From positions 1 to 7,930 of the forward strand of contig JAQGPD010000343.1 in NCBI GenBank assembly GCA_028293305.1: a stretch of 7,930 nt of DNA. The letters are read 5' to 3'. A program made the translations under genes and the position numbers. Source of the stretch: Verrucomicrobiales bacterium (GTDB lineage Bacteria; Verrucomicrobiota; Verrucomicrobiia; Verrucomicrobiales; V1-33). The notes beneath the pieces are model-generated. The model made no database searches. It had not been told where the DNA came from and was given only the letters and a program-made list of their open reading frames with translations. This document shows, in pieces, positions 1 through 7,211 of this stretch; position 1 is the stretch's first letter; each line of letters starts with the position of its first letter.

Positions 1-1074
1 CGTGATGGAGATCATCACTTCTGCCAGGGTGATGAAAAAATACGCTGTCACCTGCCACAAAATGTGAGGCATTTCTCCCGCCACGATCCGGCTTTCCAGG
101 TAGGCTGGAATCAGAAAAGACGGAATCGCGATGAAAAATCCCAGCCCCAATTTCCGCAGCGGCGTCAGGGTGAAGAAGCGGTTCAGAAACGGATAAATCA
201 CAAAACTGCACAGCGGAATCATGATCATCACAAACAACGGATTCGCCGCCTGCAGCATGGAAGGATCCAGCGTGAACCCCATGAATTGCAGGTCCATGCT
301 CTTGCCCTGGATTACCCATCGCGATCCCGTCTGATCAAACAGCGCCCAGAAGGCCGCCACAAAAACAAAGATCACCGCCATCCGCCCCACCGACCGCAAT
401 CCTTCCGGTGAAAACGTTTCCTTCCACATTGCCTTCCCCCGCGGCGGCACGTGCGCAAAAGATTTCCGCCCCATCCAGAACACCACCGTCGCCACCGCCA
501 TCAACACTCCCGGAACCCCGAACGCCCAGTGCGGCCCATGAGATTTCAACAGCGGCGGGATCACCAGAAACGCCGCAAACGAACCCAGGTTGATCGCGAA
601 ATAAAACCACGAATAAATCCTCGGCAACAGCCGCGCATTGCTCGCTCCAAACTGATCTCCCACATGCGCCGAGACACAGCCTTTGATCCCGCCCGACCCC
701 AGCGCGATCAACCCCAATCCAATCAGCAGCCCCATCCGGGTGTCATCCAAGGCCAAGGCCAAATGCCCCAAACAGTAGACGACCGAAAGCACCATGATCG
801 TCCTGTATTTCCCCCACAACCAATCCGCCAGAACGGCTCCCAAAATCGGCGTGATGTAAACCGCGCTGACAAAAAAGTGATACCAGGAAGTCGCCTGATC
901 CTCCGTCATCGTGTCCTTCACCCCCGAGCTGTTCAGCAGGTAAGTCGTCATGAAGACCGTCAGGATCCCCTTCATCCCATAAAAACTGAAGCGCTCCGCC
1001 GCCTCGTTTCCAATAATGTGAGGAATCCCCGGCGGCATGCCGGTAGTAGCGAGAGGAGCAGTGCGGTAGGACAT
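1..1074 (-). CDS. POT/PTR2-family proton-coupled peptide transporter, 3' end cut by window edge
   Basis: Inner-membrane MFS transporter expected to import di- and tripeptides with protons. Translating the minus strand from the ATG at 1074-1072 gives 358 residues with no stop before the left edge. The usual family length is about 450-550 residues, so the C-terminal helices are missing. Visible family marks are the E-x-x-E-R-F motif at residues 24-29 (E24, E27, R28; proton coupling in the family) followed by FYGM, the PTR2 signature-like GSGGIKGCVSAHVGDQF at 126-142, FYFAINLGS at 157-165, and FWALFDQTGSRW at 242-253. Hydrophobic helices alternate throughout. An alternative start is Met13, just before the conserved core PPGIPHIIGNEAAERF. 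No Shine-Dalgarno sequence is seen before Met1, where the leader reads CTCTGCTCTG. A terminator-like hairpin ends about 20 bases upstream. The family assignment is firm; the exact substrate is not shown by the sequence. Confidence 0.93.
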   Translation of the reverse strand, partial: MSYRTAPLATTGMPPGIPHIIGNEAAERFSFYGMKGILTVFMTTYLLNSSGVKDTMTEDQATSWYHFFVSAVYITPILGAVLADWLWGKYRTIMVLSVVYCLGHLALALDDTRMGLLIGLGLIALGSGGIKGCVSAHVGDQFGASNARLLPRIYSWFYFAINLGSFAAFLVIPPLLKSHGPHWAFGVPGVLMAVATVVFWMGRKSFAHVPPRGKAMWKETFSPEGLRSVGRMAVIFVFVAAFWALFDQTGSRWVIQGKSMDLQFMGFTLDPSMLQAANPLFVMIMIPLCSFVIYPFLNRFFTLTPLRKLGLGFFIAIPSFLIPAYLESRIVAGEMPHILWQVTAYFFITLAEVMISIT

Positions 1075-1092
1075 CAGAGCAGAGTTTTATTC

Positions 1093-1147
1093 AAAAAGCG
1101 CGTGCCGCATGTAAGCGGAAACCGCCCCACCTGCGCACGCCTTTTTT
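1093..1147 (-). terminator. Terminator-like or attenuator-like hairpin just upstream of the transporter gene
   Basis: GCGTGC (1100-1105) pairs with GCACGC (1135-1140). The stem is flanked by an A-run (1093-1097) and a T-run (1142-1147) that extend the pairing after a small mismatch, so it resembles an intrinsic terminator on both strands. The loop holds a second small hairpin, GCGG-AAA-CCGC (1115-1125). On the minus strand the T-run falls between the upstream kinase gene and the transporter start, about 20 bases before the ATG. It could end the pheT/kinase transcript or attenuate read-through into the transporter. The 29-base loop is long for a simple terminator, so function is uncertain. Confidence 0.45.
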
Positions 1148-1154
1148 GAGAAAA

Positions 1155-1201
1155 GGAGGGCGGACATCCTGTCCGCCTGATCAACCGAATGTTGACCCTC
1201 C
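1155..1201. repeat. Compound palindrome: two hairpins enclosed by an outer stem (REP-like)
   Basis: The outer arms GGAGGG (1155-1160) and CCCTCC (1196-1201) are perfect reverse complements. They enclose two adjacent hairpins: CGGACA-TCC-TGTCCG (1161-1175) and TCAAC-CGAAT-GTTGA (1181-1195). The element can also be read as two head-to-head copies of one unit, GGAGGGNNNACATYCKG, with the stem bases changed on both sides so that pairing is kept. A third copy lies at 7735-7751. The layout is like REP/BIME elements: intergenic, short, palindromic. Whether it is dispersed genome-wide cannot be seen from this window. Confidence 0.6.
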
Positions 1202-1204
1202 GAT

Positions 1205-1222
1205 CATGGCTCTGCGGCCATG
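1205..1222. repeat. Perfect 6-bp inverted repeat next to the compound palindrome
   Basis: CATGGC (1205-1210) and GCCATG (1217-1222) are exact reverse complements separated by TCTGCG. With the preceding compound palindrome it makes a run of three hairpins between 1155 and 1222, about 45 bases downstream of the kinase-like gene. Near it on the minus strand is a perfect TTGACA hexamer (1236-1231), but no convincing -10 box is properly spaced, so no promoter is called. Confidence 0.45.
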
Positions 1223-1268
1223 CCAATTCTTGTCAAAACCCGAGCAACCCCACGTCAGACAAACGAAG

Positions 1269-1994
1269 CTAGTCCAGTAGCCTTAAATGCCGCAGAGCGG
1301 CAATCCGTTCGAAAACAGAATCGAAATAGAAGTGGGCATCAATAGGTTCCACGGCTTGACTAACTTTCCCCAAAACCACATTATTCTCGTGCAAATCGAT
1401 GATACTTACCTCACCCAGACCTGCCACCCATGCACAAAACGTGGGAATTCGTGAGTTAGGATTCTCATGTTTGAAACCACGTTCAAGCATTCCAGATTTC
1501 AACAAATCCCAGTCAGGATGTATCCCGGAAATAAACGGCTGGGATGTCACGATATGGAGAACGCCATCTTCGACATATAAACCTTCCAAACGGATGTCGT
1601 CATCGAAAAAATAGTTTGATAATGCGAGATCAGTCAGGTAGTCGAATGTTGACTCTGTTGCCTTAAGTCTAACATTCAGGTCTTTCAGCACTCTTTCCTC
1701 CCCTGGCAACAGCGCTACCAGGTGTTCGCTCCCGCCTTTGATTTGTTTCTGTTTAAACAAAACGTCCACTTTATCCGGATCCATCATGCATCCGGTAAGT
1801 GTTGCAAACTGAATCAACGATTCGGTTTCATGGTCAATTGTTGAGCCCGTGCCATCTCCAATGTGACCGGACCCTGAAGGCTCAATTGTTTGCGCCGCGA
1901 GTCTGAGAAGCCCTTTCGGATTTCCGCAGCTGTCATGGGTTTGCTGGGGGGAGAGGATTTTTGAGACATAGAGGCTTTGAAGCAGGTTTTTCAT
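1269..1994 (-). CDS. Stand-alone polyvalent-protein-type Ser/Thr/Tyr kinase-like protein
   Basis: A 241-residue protein resembling the kinase domain found inside large phage and conjugative 'polyvalent' proteins (Kinase-PolyVal family; recognised from pattern memory, not a search). The kinase-like part spans about residues 58-235. It shows GGSEHLV at 87-93 (nucleotide-loop/N-lobe region), RVLK at 101-104 with K104 as the candidate beta-3 lysine, DDDIRLEGLY at 131-140, and IVTSQPFISG at 148-157. D200-LHEN-N205 matches the kinase catalytic-loop spacing D-x4-N, and D219 in EPIDAHF is a candidate metal-binding Asp in the DFG position. The first 57 residues are unassigned. An in-frame TAA lies directly before the ATG, so the start is well fixed and the protein is not an obvious fragment of a longer one. 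A weak AGGA lies 12 bases upstream and may pair in a TCCTG/CAGGA hairpin (2007-2028). The gene follows pheT by 44 bases on the same strand. Its base composition is clearly lower in GC than its neighbours (23 of 60 bases in 1561-1620), suggesting transfer from a phage or plasmid. Substrate and biological role are unknown. Confidence 0.8.
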   Translation of the reverse strand: MKNLLQSLYVSKILSPQQTHDSCGNPKGLLRLAAQTIEPSGSGHIGDGTGSTIDHETESLIQFATLTGCMMDPDKVDVLFKQKQIKGGSEHLVALLPGEERVLKDLNVRLKATESTFDYLTDLALSNYFFDDDIRLEGLYVEDGVLHIVTSQPFISGIHPDWDLLKSGMLERGFKHENPNSRIPTFCAWVAGLGEVSIIDLHENNVVLGKVSQAVEPIDAHFYFDSVFERIAALRHLRLLD

Positions 1995-2038
1995 TTATTC
2001 GCATCATCCTGATCTGATTCAAGCAGGAAGCCCCCGCC

Positions 2039-4423
2039 TCACCGCACCGTGACCGAGTGCGCTTTGAGGAGTTCGGCGACGACTTTGTTGTGGGCGGTGT
2101 CGACTTCGGCGGTGGAGAGGGTTTTGCCGGAGTCGCGGTAGGTCAGGGTGTAGGCTAGGGACTTTTTGTCGGCGGCGATTTTTTGACCGGTGGGGTCGGC
2201 GAAGACGTCGAAGAGGGTGGCGCCTGTCAGGAGCGGCTCCTTGCGGGTGCTGAAGAAGTCTTCCAGTTTTCCATTGGCGAGATCGGCGGGGACCTCCAGG
2301 GCGATATCGCGGGAGATGCCGGGGAAGCGCGGGAGTTCGTCGAATTTCACCTCTCGGGTCAGGGCTTTGAGCAGGAGCGTGGTGTCAATTTCGGCGGCGA
2401 AAACGGGGTGGCGGCTATCAAGCGCCCGGACGCGGGCGGGTTGGAGCTGACCGCAAAGACCGACCGGTTTTCCGTTCACGATGATCTGGGCGGCCGTGAG
2501 CAGGCGGGCGTTAGGGACGGGCTTCAGCTTCACGGAAACCCCGGGGCACAAGGCATCCAGCACGGCGCGGAGTTCGGACGGATCCGCGGCGGCGGGCGTC
2601 TGGCGGTTCCAAGCGATGGGGCTGACGGGTCCGCAGAGCAGCAGAGCGAGCGCGTCTTTTTCGATGGCCTTTCCATCCGGGGTGCGGGCGAAAACGGTGC
2701 CGGTCTCGAAGAAACGTAAGCTGTTGGTGCCCATGCGGATATTCCGCTCCGCCACGCCCAGCAATCCTGGCAGGAGACTGGGGCGCATGATGGTGTGGTC
2801 ATCGCTCAGCGGATTCCGCAGGGGCAGGACCGGCAGCAACTGCGGCGTGGTGCCCAGCGAGTCCTCGACCTGGGCGGTGGAAATGAGTTTGATCGTCTGT
2901 GCCTCGAACAATCCCTGCCCGACCAGCCGCTGGCGCAGGGTCATTTTGAAATCGTAAACCGCATCCGCCGCGCTGGCGGGGACGAACTGGCCGTCCGTCG
3001 TGGCGGGGATGTTGGCGATGCCGTGGACGCGAGCGATTTCCTCCACCAAATCCACAGGCCGTTGCAGATCCTGACGATATCCGGGAATCCCGAACGCCAA
3101 TCCGCCGAGCGGCTTCAAGTTCAGTCTTGTCAGGATGTCCGTGACTTCCGCTTCGGAAATCGGGGTGCCGAGCAGACGTTGGGCGCGGGGGAGATCCAGC
3201 GTCACCTGACTTGTCAGGACGGGCGGCGCGCCGGCGGTCAGCAACACTTCGTCGGCAGTCCCGCCGGCGAGTTCCAAAATCAAACGCACGGCCAGCTCGC
3301 TGGCACCGGCGGTTTGTTGCGGATCGACACCGCGCTCGAATCGATAGGACGAATCCGACATCATGGCCAGGCGGCGGCTGGTGTGGCGCACGCGGGACGG
3401 TTGGAACCAGGCGGCTTCCAGCAGGATGTCCGTGGTTTCGTCCGTGACTCCTGACAAAGCGCCGCCCATGACCCCGGCCAGGGCGACTGCTTGTTTTCCA
3501 TCGGCGATCACAAGATCCACCGCCGCCAGGCTGCACTCCCGGCCGTCCAGGGCGAGGAATTTTTCCCCTTCGGCAGCGGAGCGCACCACAATGCCGCCGT
3601 CGAGCTTCGCGGCATCGAACGCATGCAGCGGCTGGGCCATTTCCATGAGCACATAGTTGGTGATATCGACAATGTTATTGATAGGCCGCAGCCCCACGGA
3701 TTCCAGCTTCCTGACCAACCACGCCGGGCTCGGCGCGACCTTCACGCCGCGGATGCGACGGGCCGTGTAGTAGGGGCAACCTTCCGTGTCCACCAACTGG
3801 ATTTCCGCCTCTTCGGCCGCCTGGGTTTTCACGGACGATGCTGAATAATCCCCGCGGCTCTTCAAATTCAGTTTGGCCAAAGCCGCGAGCTCCCGCGCCA
3901 TGCCCAGGTGCGATAACAAGTCCGGCCGGTTAGGCGTGACTTCCACTTCCAACATGGTATCCACTTCCAGATATTCATGGATCGGCGTGCCCACGGGCGC
4001 ATCGGCGGGGAGGATCATCAAGCCGTCGGCATCATCGCTGAAACCGATTTCGCGGCCCGCGCACATCATGCCCTGGCTCAGGCTGCCGCGCAGTTGGCTT
4101 TCCTTGATCTGGAATCCGCCAGGCAAAACCGCTCCCGGCAAGGCCACGGGCACCTTGTCGCCCGGCTCGAAATTTTTCGCCCCGCACACAATCTGTCGCG
4201 GCGTGCCGGATCCATCATCCACCTGACAAAGCCGCAGCCGGTCCGCATTCGGATGCGGCACAAAGGACACGACCTTCCCCACAATCAGAAAATCCGAGCG
4301 CACCCCACGCTCCGTGATGCCTTCCACTTCAATCCCGGCAAATGTCAGGAGATCCGAAAGCTGGGCAGTGGAATGGGCGGAAAGGTCGAGATGGTCGGCG
4401 AGCCAGTTGAAGGAAACTTTCAT
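2039..4423 (-). CDS. pheT: Phenylalanine--tRNA ligase beta subunit
   Basis: Cytoplasmic beta chain of the alpha2-beta2 phenylalanyl-tRNA synthetase, which with PheS charges tRNA-Phe. The length of 794 residues is normal for bacterial PheT. Domains in order: N-terminal MKVSFNWLADHLDL; an EMAP-type tRNA-binding OB fold at about 44-150 (FLIVGKVVSFVPHPNADRL, LRGSLSQGMMCAGREIG); the EVTPNRPDLLSHLGMARE block near 161-178; a B3/B4 editing domain at about 220-390 (RPINNIVDITNYVLMEMAQP from 246, GVMGG at 317-321, SSYRFERGVDP at 358-368); B5 at about 405-475 (RPVDLVEEIARVHGI at 455-469); a catalytic-like core at about 485-685 (RNPLSDDHTIMRPSLLPGLL); and an FDX-ACB anticodon-binding domain at about 697-794 (FPGISRDIALEV at 700-711). 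It looks intact. No pheS lies directly upstream: the next gene that way is divergent. The start is the family-typical MKVSFNWL and has no clear Shine-Dalgarno sequence (leader TTTCCGTCC). Confidence 0.98.
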   Translation of the reverse strand: MKVSFNWLADHLDLSAHSTAQLSDLLTFAGIEVEGITERGVRSDFLIVGKVVSFVPHPNADRLRLCQVDDGSGTPRQIVCGAKNFEPGDKVPVALPGAVLPGGFQIKESQLRGSLSQGMMCAGREIGFSDDADGLMILPADAPVGTPIHEYLEVDTMLEVEVTPNRPDLLSHLGMARELAALAKLNLKSRGDYSASSVKTQAAEEAEIQLVDTEGCPYYTARRIRGVKVAPSPAWLVRKLESVGLRPINNIVDITNYVLMEMAQPLHAFDAAKLDGGIVVRSAAEGEKFLALDGRECSLAAVDLVIADGKQAVALAGVMGGALSGVTDETTDILLEAAWFQPSRVRHTSRRLAMMSDSSYRFERGVDPQQTAGASELAVRLILELAGGTADEVLLTAGAPPVLTSQVTLDLPRAQRLLGTPISEAEVTDILTRLNLKPLGGLAFGIPGYRQDLQRPVDLVEEIARVHGIANIPATTDGQFVPASAADAVYDFKMTLRQRLVGQGLFEAQTIKLISTAQVEDSLGTTPQLLPVLPLRNPLSDDHTIMRPSLLPGLLGVAERNIRMGTNSLRFFETGTVFARTPDGKAIEKDALALLLCGPVSPIAWNRQTPAAADPSELRAVLDALCPGVSVKLKPVPNARLLTAAQIIVNGKPVGLCGQLQPARVRALDSRHPVFAAEIDTTLLLKALTREVKFDELPRFPGISRDIALEVPADLANGKLEDFFSTRKEPLLTGATLFDVFADPTGQKIAADKKSLAYTLTYRDSGKTLSTAEVDTAHNKVVAELLKAHSVTVR

Positions 4424-4638
4424 GGACGGAAATCAAAAATCGACGTGGCCCCGCCCACCTGAAATGAAAAGCGGAAACTGGCGCGGGATGGCGTTCACGA
4501 TGGTGATCATCACGGCCCTCCACGGCGTCACTTGCCCCGTTACCCAGGTTTTCGCAGTCTCATTCCGATTTGTTGAAATCCATCCGTCTTATCTGCGAGT
4601 AAACCACTTGTTCCCGACTGCGCTGCCCCTGCCACCCC
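4424..4638. promoter_or_regulatory. Divergent intergenic region between pheT and the LamG protein gene
   Basis: This 215-base gap must hold the promoters for both pheT (leftward) and the secreted-protein cassette (rightward), because no other gene lies between them. I found no convincing sigma-70 pair on either strand. A TTGAAA at 4573-4578 has no good -10 at normal spacing. No T-box-like leader, riboswitch, tRNA or strong terminator is evident. The call rests on gene arrangement only. Confidence 0.4.
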
Positions 4639-7200
4639 ATGAAATGTTTCCCCACCCCTTCCGCCCTGCTGCTTTCCGCCGTGTTAAGCTTGGCTGCCGC
4701 GCCCGCGATGGCCGGCCTGGCGAACCCGCGCGGGCTTTGGCAGTTCAATGGAAATTTTGCTCCGGCCCAGGCGGGGTTCCGGGCCGTCAATGCCTCGACG
4801 CTGACCGCGGGGACCGACTACTCGTTCGCCGTGGATGGAGCCGGTTATCACTACCTCCAAACCCAGATTTTCACCCCCGCCACCAAACGTCTCACGGTCC
4901 CCTCCCCCAACCTCACCAATGGCGGCGTGGGCGCCTCGCGGACGAATCAATGGACCGTGGTGATGGATGTGAAATTCGATACCGTGGCGCCCTACGCCGG
5001 GTTTTTGCAGCTGGACCCCGCGAATGCCTCCGATGTCACTTTCTACGCCCAACCGGGCTCGCAAGCCGGGAAGGCATGGGTGATTTCCGGGAATGCCGGG
5101 GTGAGTGCGGACAATGCGCTGACCCTGGGCGCATGGCATCGCCTGGCGCTCACTGCCGGAAATAACGGGGCTGGCGGACCGCTTTCCATCCAATGTTATG
5201 TGGACGGCGTTCCTTCCGGCCCGGCCTTTGCCTCCGCCTTCGATGGCCCCCTCAGCCTGGGAAATGCCTGGCATCTTTTCACGGACGACACGGCGGAACT
5301 CCGGCCCGCCAAGCTCGGTTTTCTCGGCTATTGGACGGAAACCCTCAGCGCGGCGGACATCGCCCGGCTGGGCGGCCCCCGGCCGGAAGGCATCAGTCCT
5401 GCATCCCTAGCCTACCCCGGAGCGCCCGCCACCTGGGGCACTTGGCGGCAAAATTCCTATTTCGGCACTCCAAAACAGCTATCCGCCGCCACCGACCCCG
5501 ACGGCCGTCTGCGGCTTTGTTATGTCGATGCCTTGAATTCCCTCACCGGCAATAGCGGCACCGTGCATCCTGCCATGATGTTCACTTACCGCTGGCCCCG
5601 TCCGGATGCCCCCGCGCCCCAGGTGGAAATCCGCACCATCAGTATGGGACTCACGCCTTCGGAGCCGTTGTCCTATACTTTCGGGGACAATGTCACGGTG
5701 GCGGCTTCCCGCCTGAGGCGCCGCACGAAGGTGGTCACAGCCGACCGGAACGGCGGCTCATTCGCCGTGAACGCCACCCTGACCCCGCGTGCACCCGATG
5801 AGAGCAACTCTCTCATTCTTCAATCCTCCCGCGACTATTCCGAACCCAGCCCTAACCCCTATTTTCCCCGGCGCGACTGGGCCAGTGGCATTGGTGGGTC
5901 CCGAATGACGGCGAGCTTCCACTTCGGGAATTTCGCCCACTCCATTGCCATAAGTTCCAATGCCAGAGGCTCAATTGATGGCACGCTCAGCACCTCGCCC
6001 AGCATTCAACTCAACATTGAAACCCCATGGGGCCGGCATATCGGGCCCATAACTTATCCTTCGTCGGTCTTATTTGATTGGCGTAACGACCGCACCCTGC
6101 AATCCATGGACCTGGCTGCCACGGATGATGCGCGGGATGTTTACGCCGCCATCTGCTCCACCCGACCCCTCAGCGGGCAAACCGAAGCCGAACTCCGCGT
6201 GTTCCGTTATACCAAGGTCGCCACCCCCTCCGGAACCACCATCTACACCGAAGGCACCAGCCAATGGCCCCAAACTGAGCTCCGGTCCGGCGCGCCGGAG
6301 GACGTGACCTACACCTATCCAAAAATCCTGCTCACCCGCGCCGGCGAACCCCGCTGGGTCGTCTGGGCGGACCCCACCCAATCCATCGTCCGCATCGCCC
6401 GCCGCGTGCCCATGATTCCGGACAGCGATCCGGAAACCAACGAGGACCGCCGCATCGGAGGCTATAACATTGTCCATCGCGCCAGCCTCAATAGCAATTT
6501 CCCCTACTTCGCCCTCGGCTACTCCCTGGATGCCGCCATGGATTCCGCGGACCGGCTCCACGTGGTTTGGCAGGGTGTGGAAGGCCCCTCCCTGGTCCAC
6601 TATGCCAGGGAAAAAGCCGATGGCACTTTTGACGAAATCACCCTCCCCACCAGCACCACCCAGCCGCCCTGCATCACCATCGGCCCGGGCGATTACCCCT
6701 ACATCGCCTGGACTGGTCCTAACTCCTCCGGAAATCCCCTCATTGTCAGCGTGCCGCCAGGACTGGTGACGTCCTATCATGGCGACTTTGAGGACATCGA
6801 CCAAGACGGCCGCCCCGCCCTGCTGGAGCTGGCCCAGGGCACCAGCGACCGGTTTTCGGAATCCGGCTCCATCCTCAATGCCGTGCCCATGTCCGCCTCC
6901 CTGGCCACCACCAGCCCCGGTGTCAGGCGCTTCGAGTCCACCTTCAAACTGGCGTTCCAAGCCGTGAACGAAAGCGCCGCAACCACCTGGTATCTGGCGG
7001 ACGGCATGGACACCCTCCTCATCCAGCCGGCCTATTCCCTTGACGGCATGGCCACTTTCCAAACCGATGGATTTTCAAAAATCGACGAATTCTCCTTCAA
7101 CGGCGTCCGCTTCGCCACCGTGCGGGACACCGCCTCCACCTCCACTTTTCCAAAACAATCCTACCGCATCCAAGTCACCCGCATCCCTCCGACCCCCTGA
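4639..7200 (+). CDS. Large secreted LamG-domain protein with probable beta-propeller region
   Basis: An 853-residue exported protein; function not recognised. Residues 1-25 form a Sec signal peptide: K2, a hydrophobic core ALLLSAVLSLAAAP, and an A-M-A cleavage site before G26. Residues about 30-245 look like a LamG/concanavalin-like jelly roll: GLWQFNGNF from 32, WTVVMDVKFD from 105, WHRLALT from 166, YVDGVPSG near 187-194, then LGFLGYWTETLSAADIARL, the usual end of this fold in environmental bacteria. Residues about 265-710 hold recurring strand motifs of the form R-L-h-h-h-W/Y followed by a turn: GRLRLCYVD (289-297), RDVYAAICS (from 499), PRWVVWAD (571-578), DRLHVVWQG (638-646) and DYPYIAWTG (685-693). 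These suggest propeller blades. At 716-731 DFEDIDQDGRPALLEL resembles the D-x-D-G-LLE hinge that precedes a C-terminal beta module in many verrucomicrobial exported proteins. No catalytic site or membrane anchor is visible. Likely roles are glycan or surface binding (inference). A short lipoprotein gene follows 11 bases after the stop. Confidence 0.85.
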   Translation: MKCFPTPSALLLSAVLSLAAAPAMAGLANPRGLWQFNGNFAPAQAGFRAVNASTLTAGTDYSFAVDGAGYHYLQTQIFTPATKRLTVPSPNLTNGGVGASRTNQWTVVMDVKFDTVAPYAGFLQLDPANASDVTFYAQPGSQAGKAWVISGNAGVSADNALTLGAWHRLALTAGNNGAGGPLSIQCYVDGVPSGPAFASAFDGPLSLGNAWHLFTDDTAELRPAKLGFLGYWTETLSAADIARLGGPRPEGISPASLAYPGAPATWGTWRQNSYFGTPKQLSAATDPDGRLRLCYVDALNSLTGNSGTVHPAMMFTYRWPRPDAPAPQVEIRTISMGLTPSEPLSYTFGDNVTVAASRLRRRTKVVTADRNGGSFAVNATLTPRAPDESNSLILQSSRDYSEPSPNPYFPRRDWASGIGGSRMTASFHFGNFAHSIAISSNARGSIDGTLSTSPSIQLNIETPWGRHIGPITYPSSVLFDWRNDRTLQSMDLAATDDARDVYAAICSTRPLSGQTEAELRVFRYTKVATPSGTTIYTEGTSQWPQTELRSGAPEDVTYTYPKILLTRAGEPRWVVWADPTQSIVRIARRVPMIPDSDPETNEDRRIGGYNIVHRASLNSNFPYFALGYSLDAAMDSADRLHVVWQGVEGPSLVHYAREKADGTFDEITLPTSTTQPPCITIGPGDYPYIAWTGPNSSGNPLIVSVPPGLVTSYHGDFEDIDQDGRPALLELAQGTSDRFSESGSILNAVPMSASLATTSPGVRRFESTFKLAFQAVNESAATTWYLADGMDTLLIQPAYSLDGMATFQTDGFSKIDEFSFNGVRFATVRDTASTSTFPKQSYRIQVTRIPPTP

Positions 7201-7211
7201 CCTGTCCTCCC

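Noticed and set aside
451..1149. Long plus-strand open frame opposite the transporter
   Set aside because: Its product is rich in Arg, Gln, His and Pro with no recognisable family, and it lies antisense to a transporter that carries clear POT motifs.
1231..1236. Perfect minus-strand TTGACA (-35 box) for the transporter
   Set aside because: No acceptable -10 box lies 16-18 bases downstream. The region there is part of a GC-rich hairpin.
1995..2038. Possible attachment or target-site duplication flanking the kinase-like gene
   Set aside because: I compared the 44 bases upstream with the 46 bases downstream of the gene and found no direct repeat long enough to be meaningful.
2799..3536. 245-codon minus-strand frame inside pheT
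   Set aside because: It is an Arg-rich frame-shifted reading of pheT codons. The pheT frame is intact with all domains, so no frameshift or nested gene is supported.
4573..4601. TTGAAA with downstream AGTAAA as a promoter for the LamG gene
   Set aside because: The spacing (about 19 bases) and the -10 match are poor; it is indistinguishable from chance.
4314..5165. 283-codon plus-strand frame running from inside pheT across the gap into the LamG gene
   Set aside because: It overlaps two well-supported genes in other frames and the gap between them. The product is Arg/Pro-rich without a domain, typical of a shadow frame in GC-rich DNA.
6070..7062. 330-codon minus-strand frame opposite the LamG gene
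   Set aside because: The product is Gly-rich and low in complexity, and it lies antisense to a gene with a signal peptide and recognisable fold motifs.
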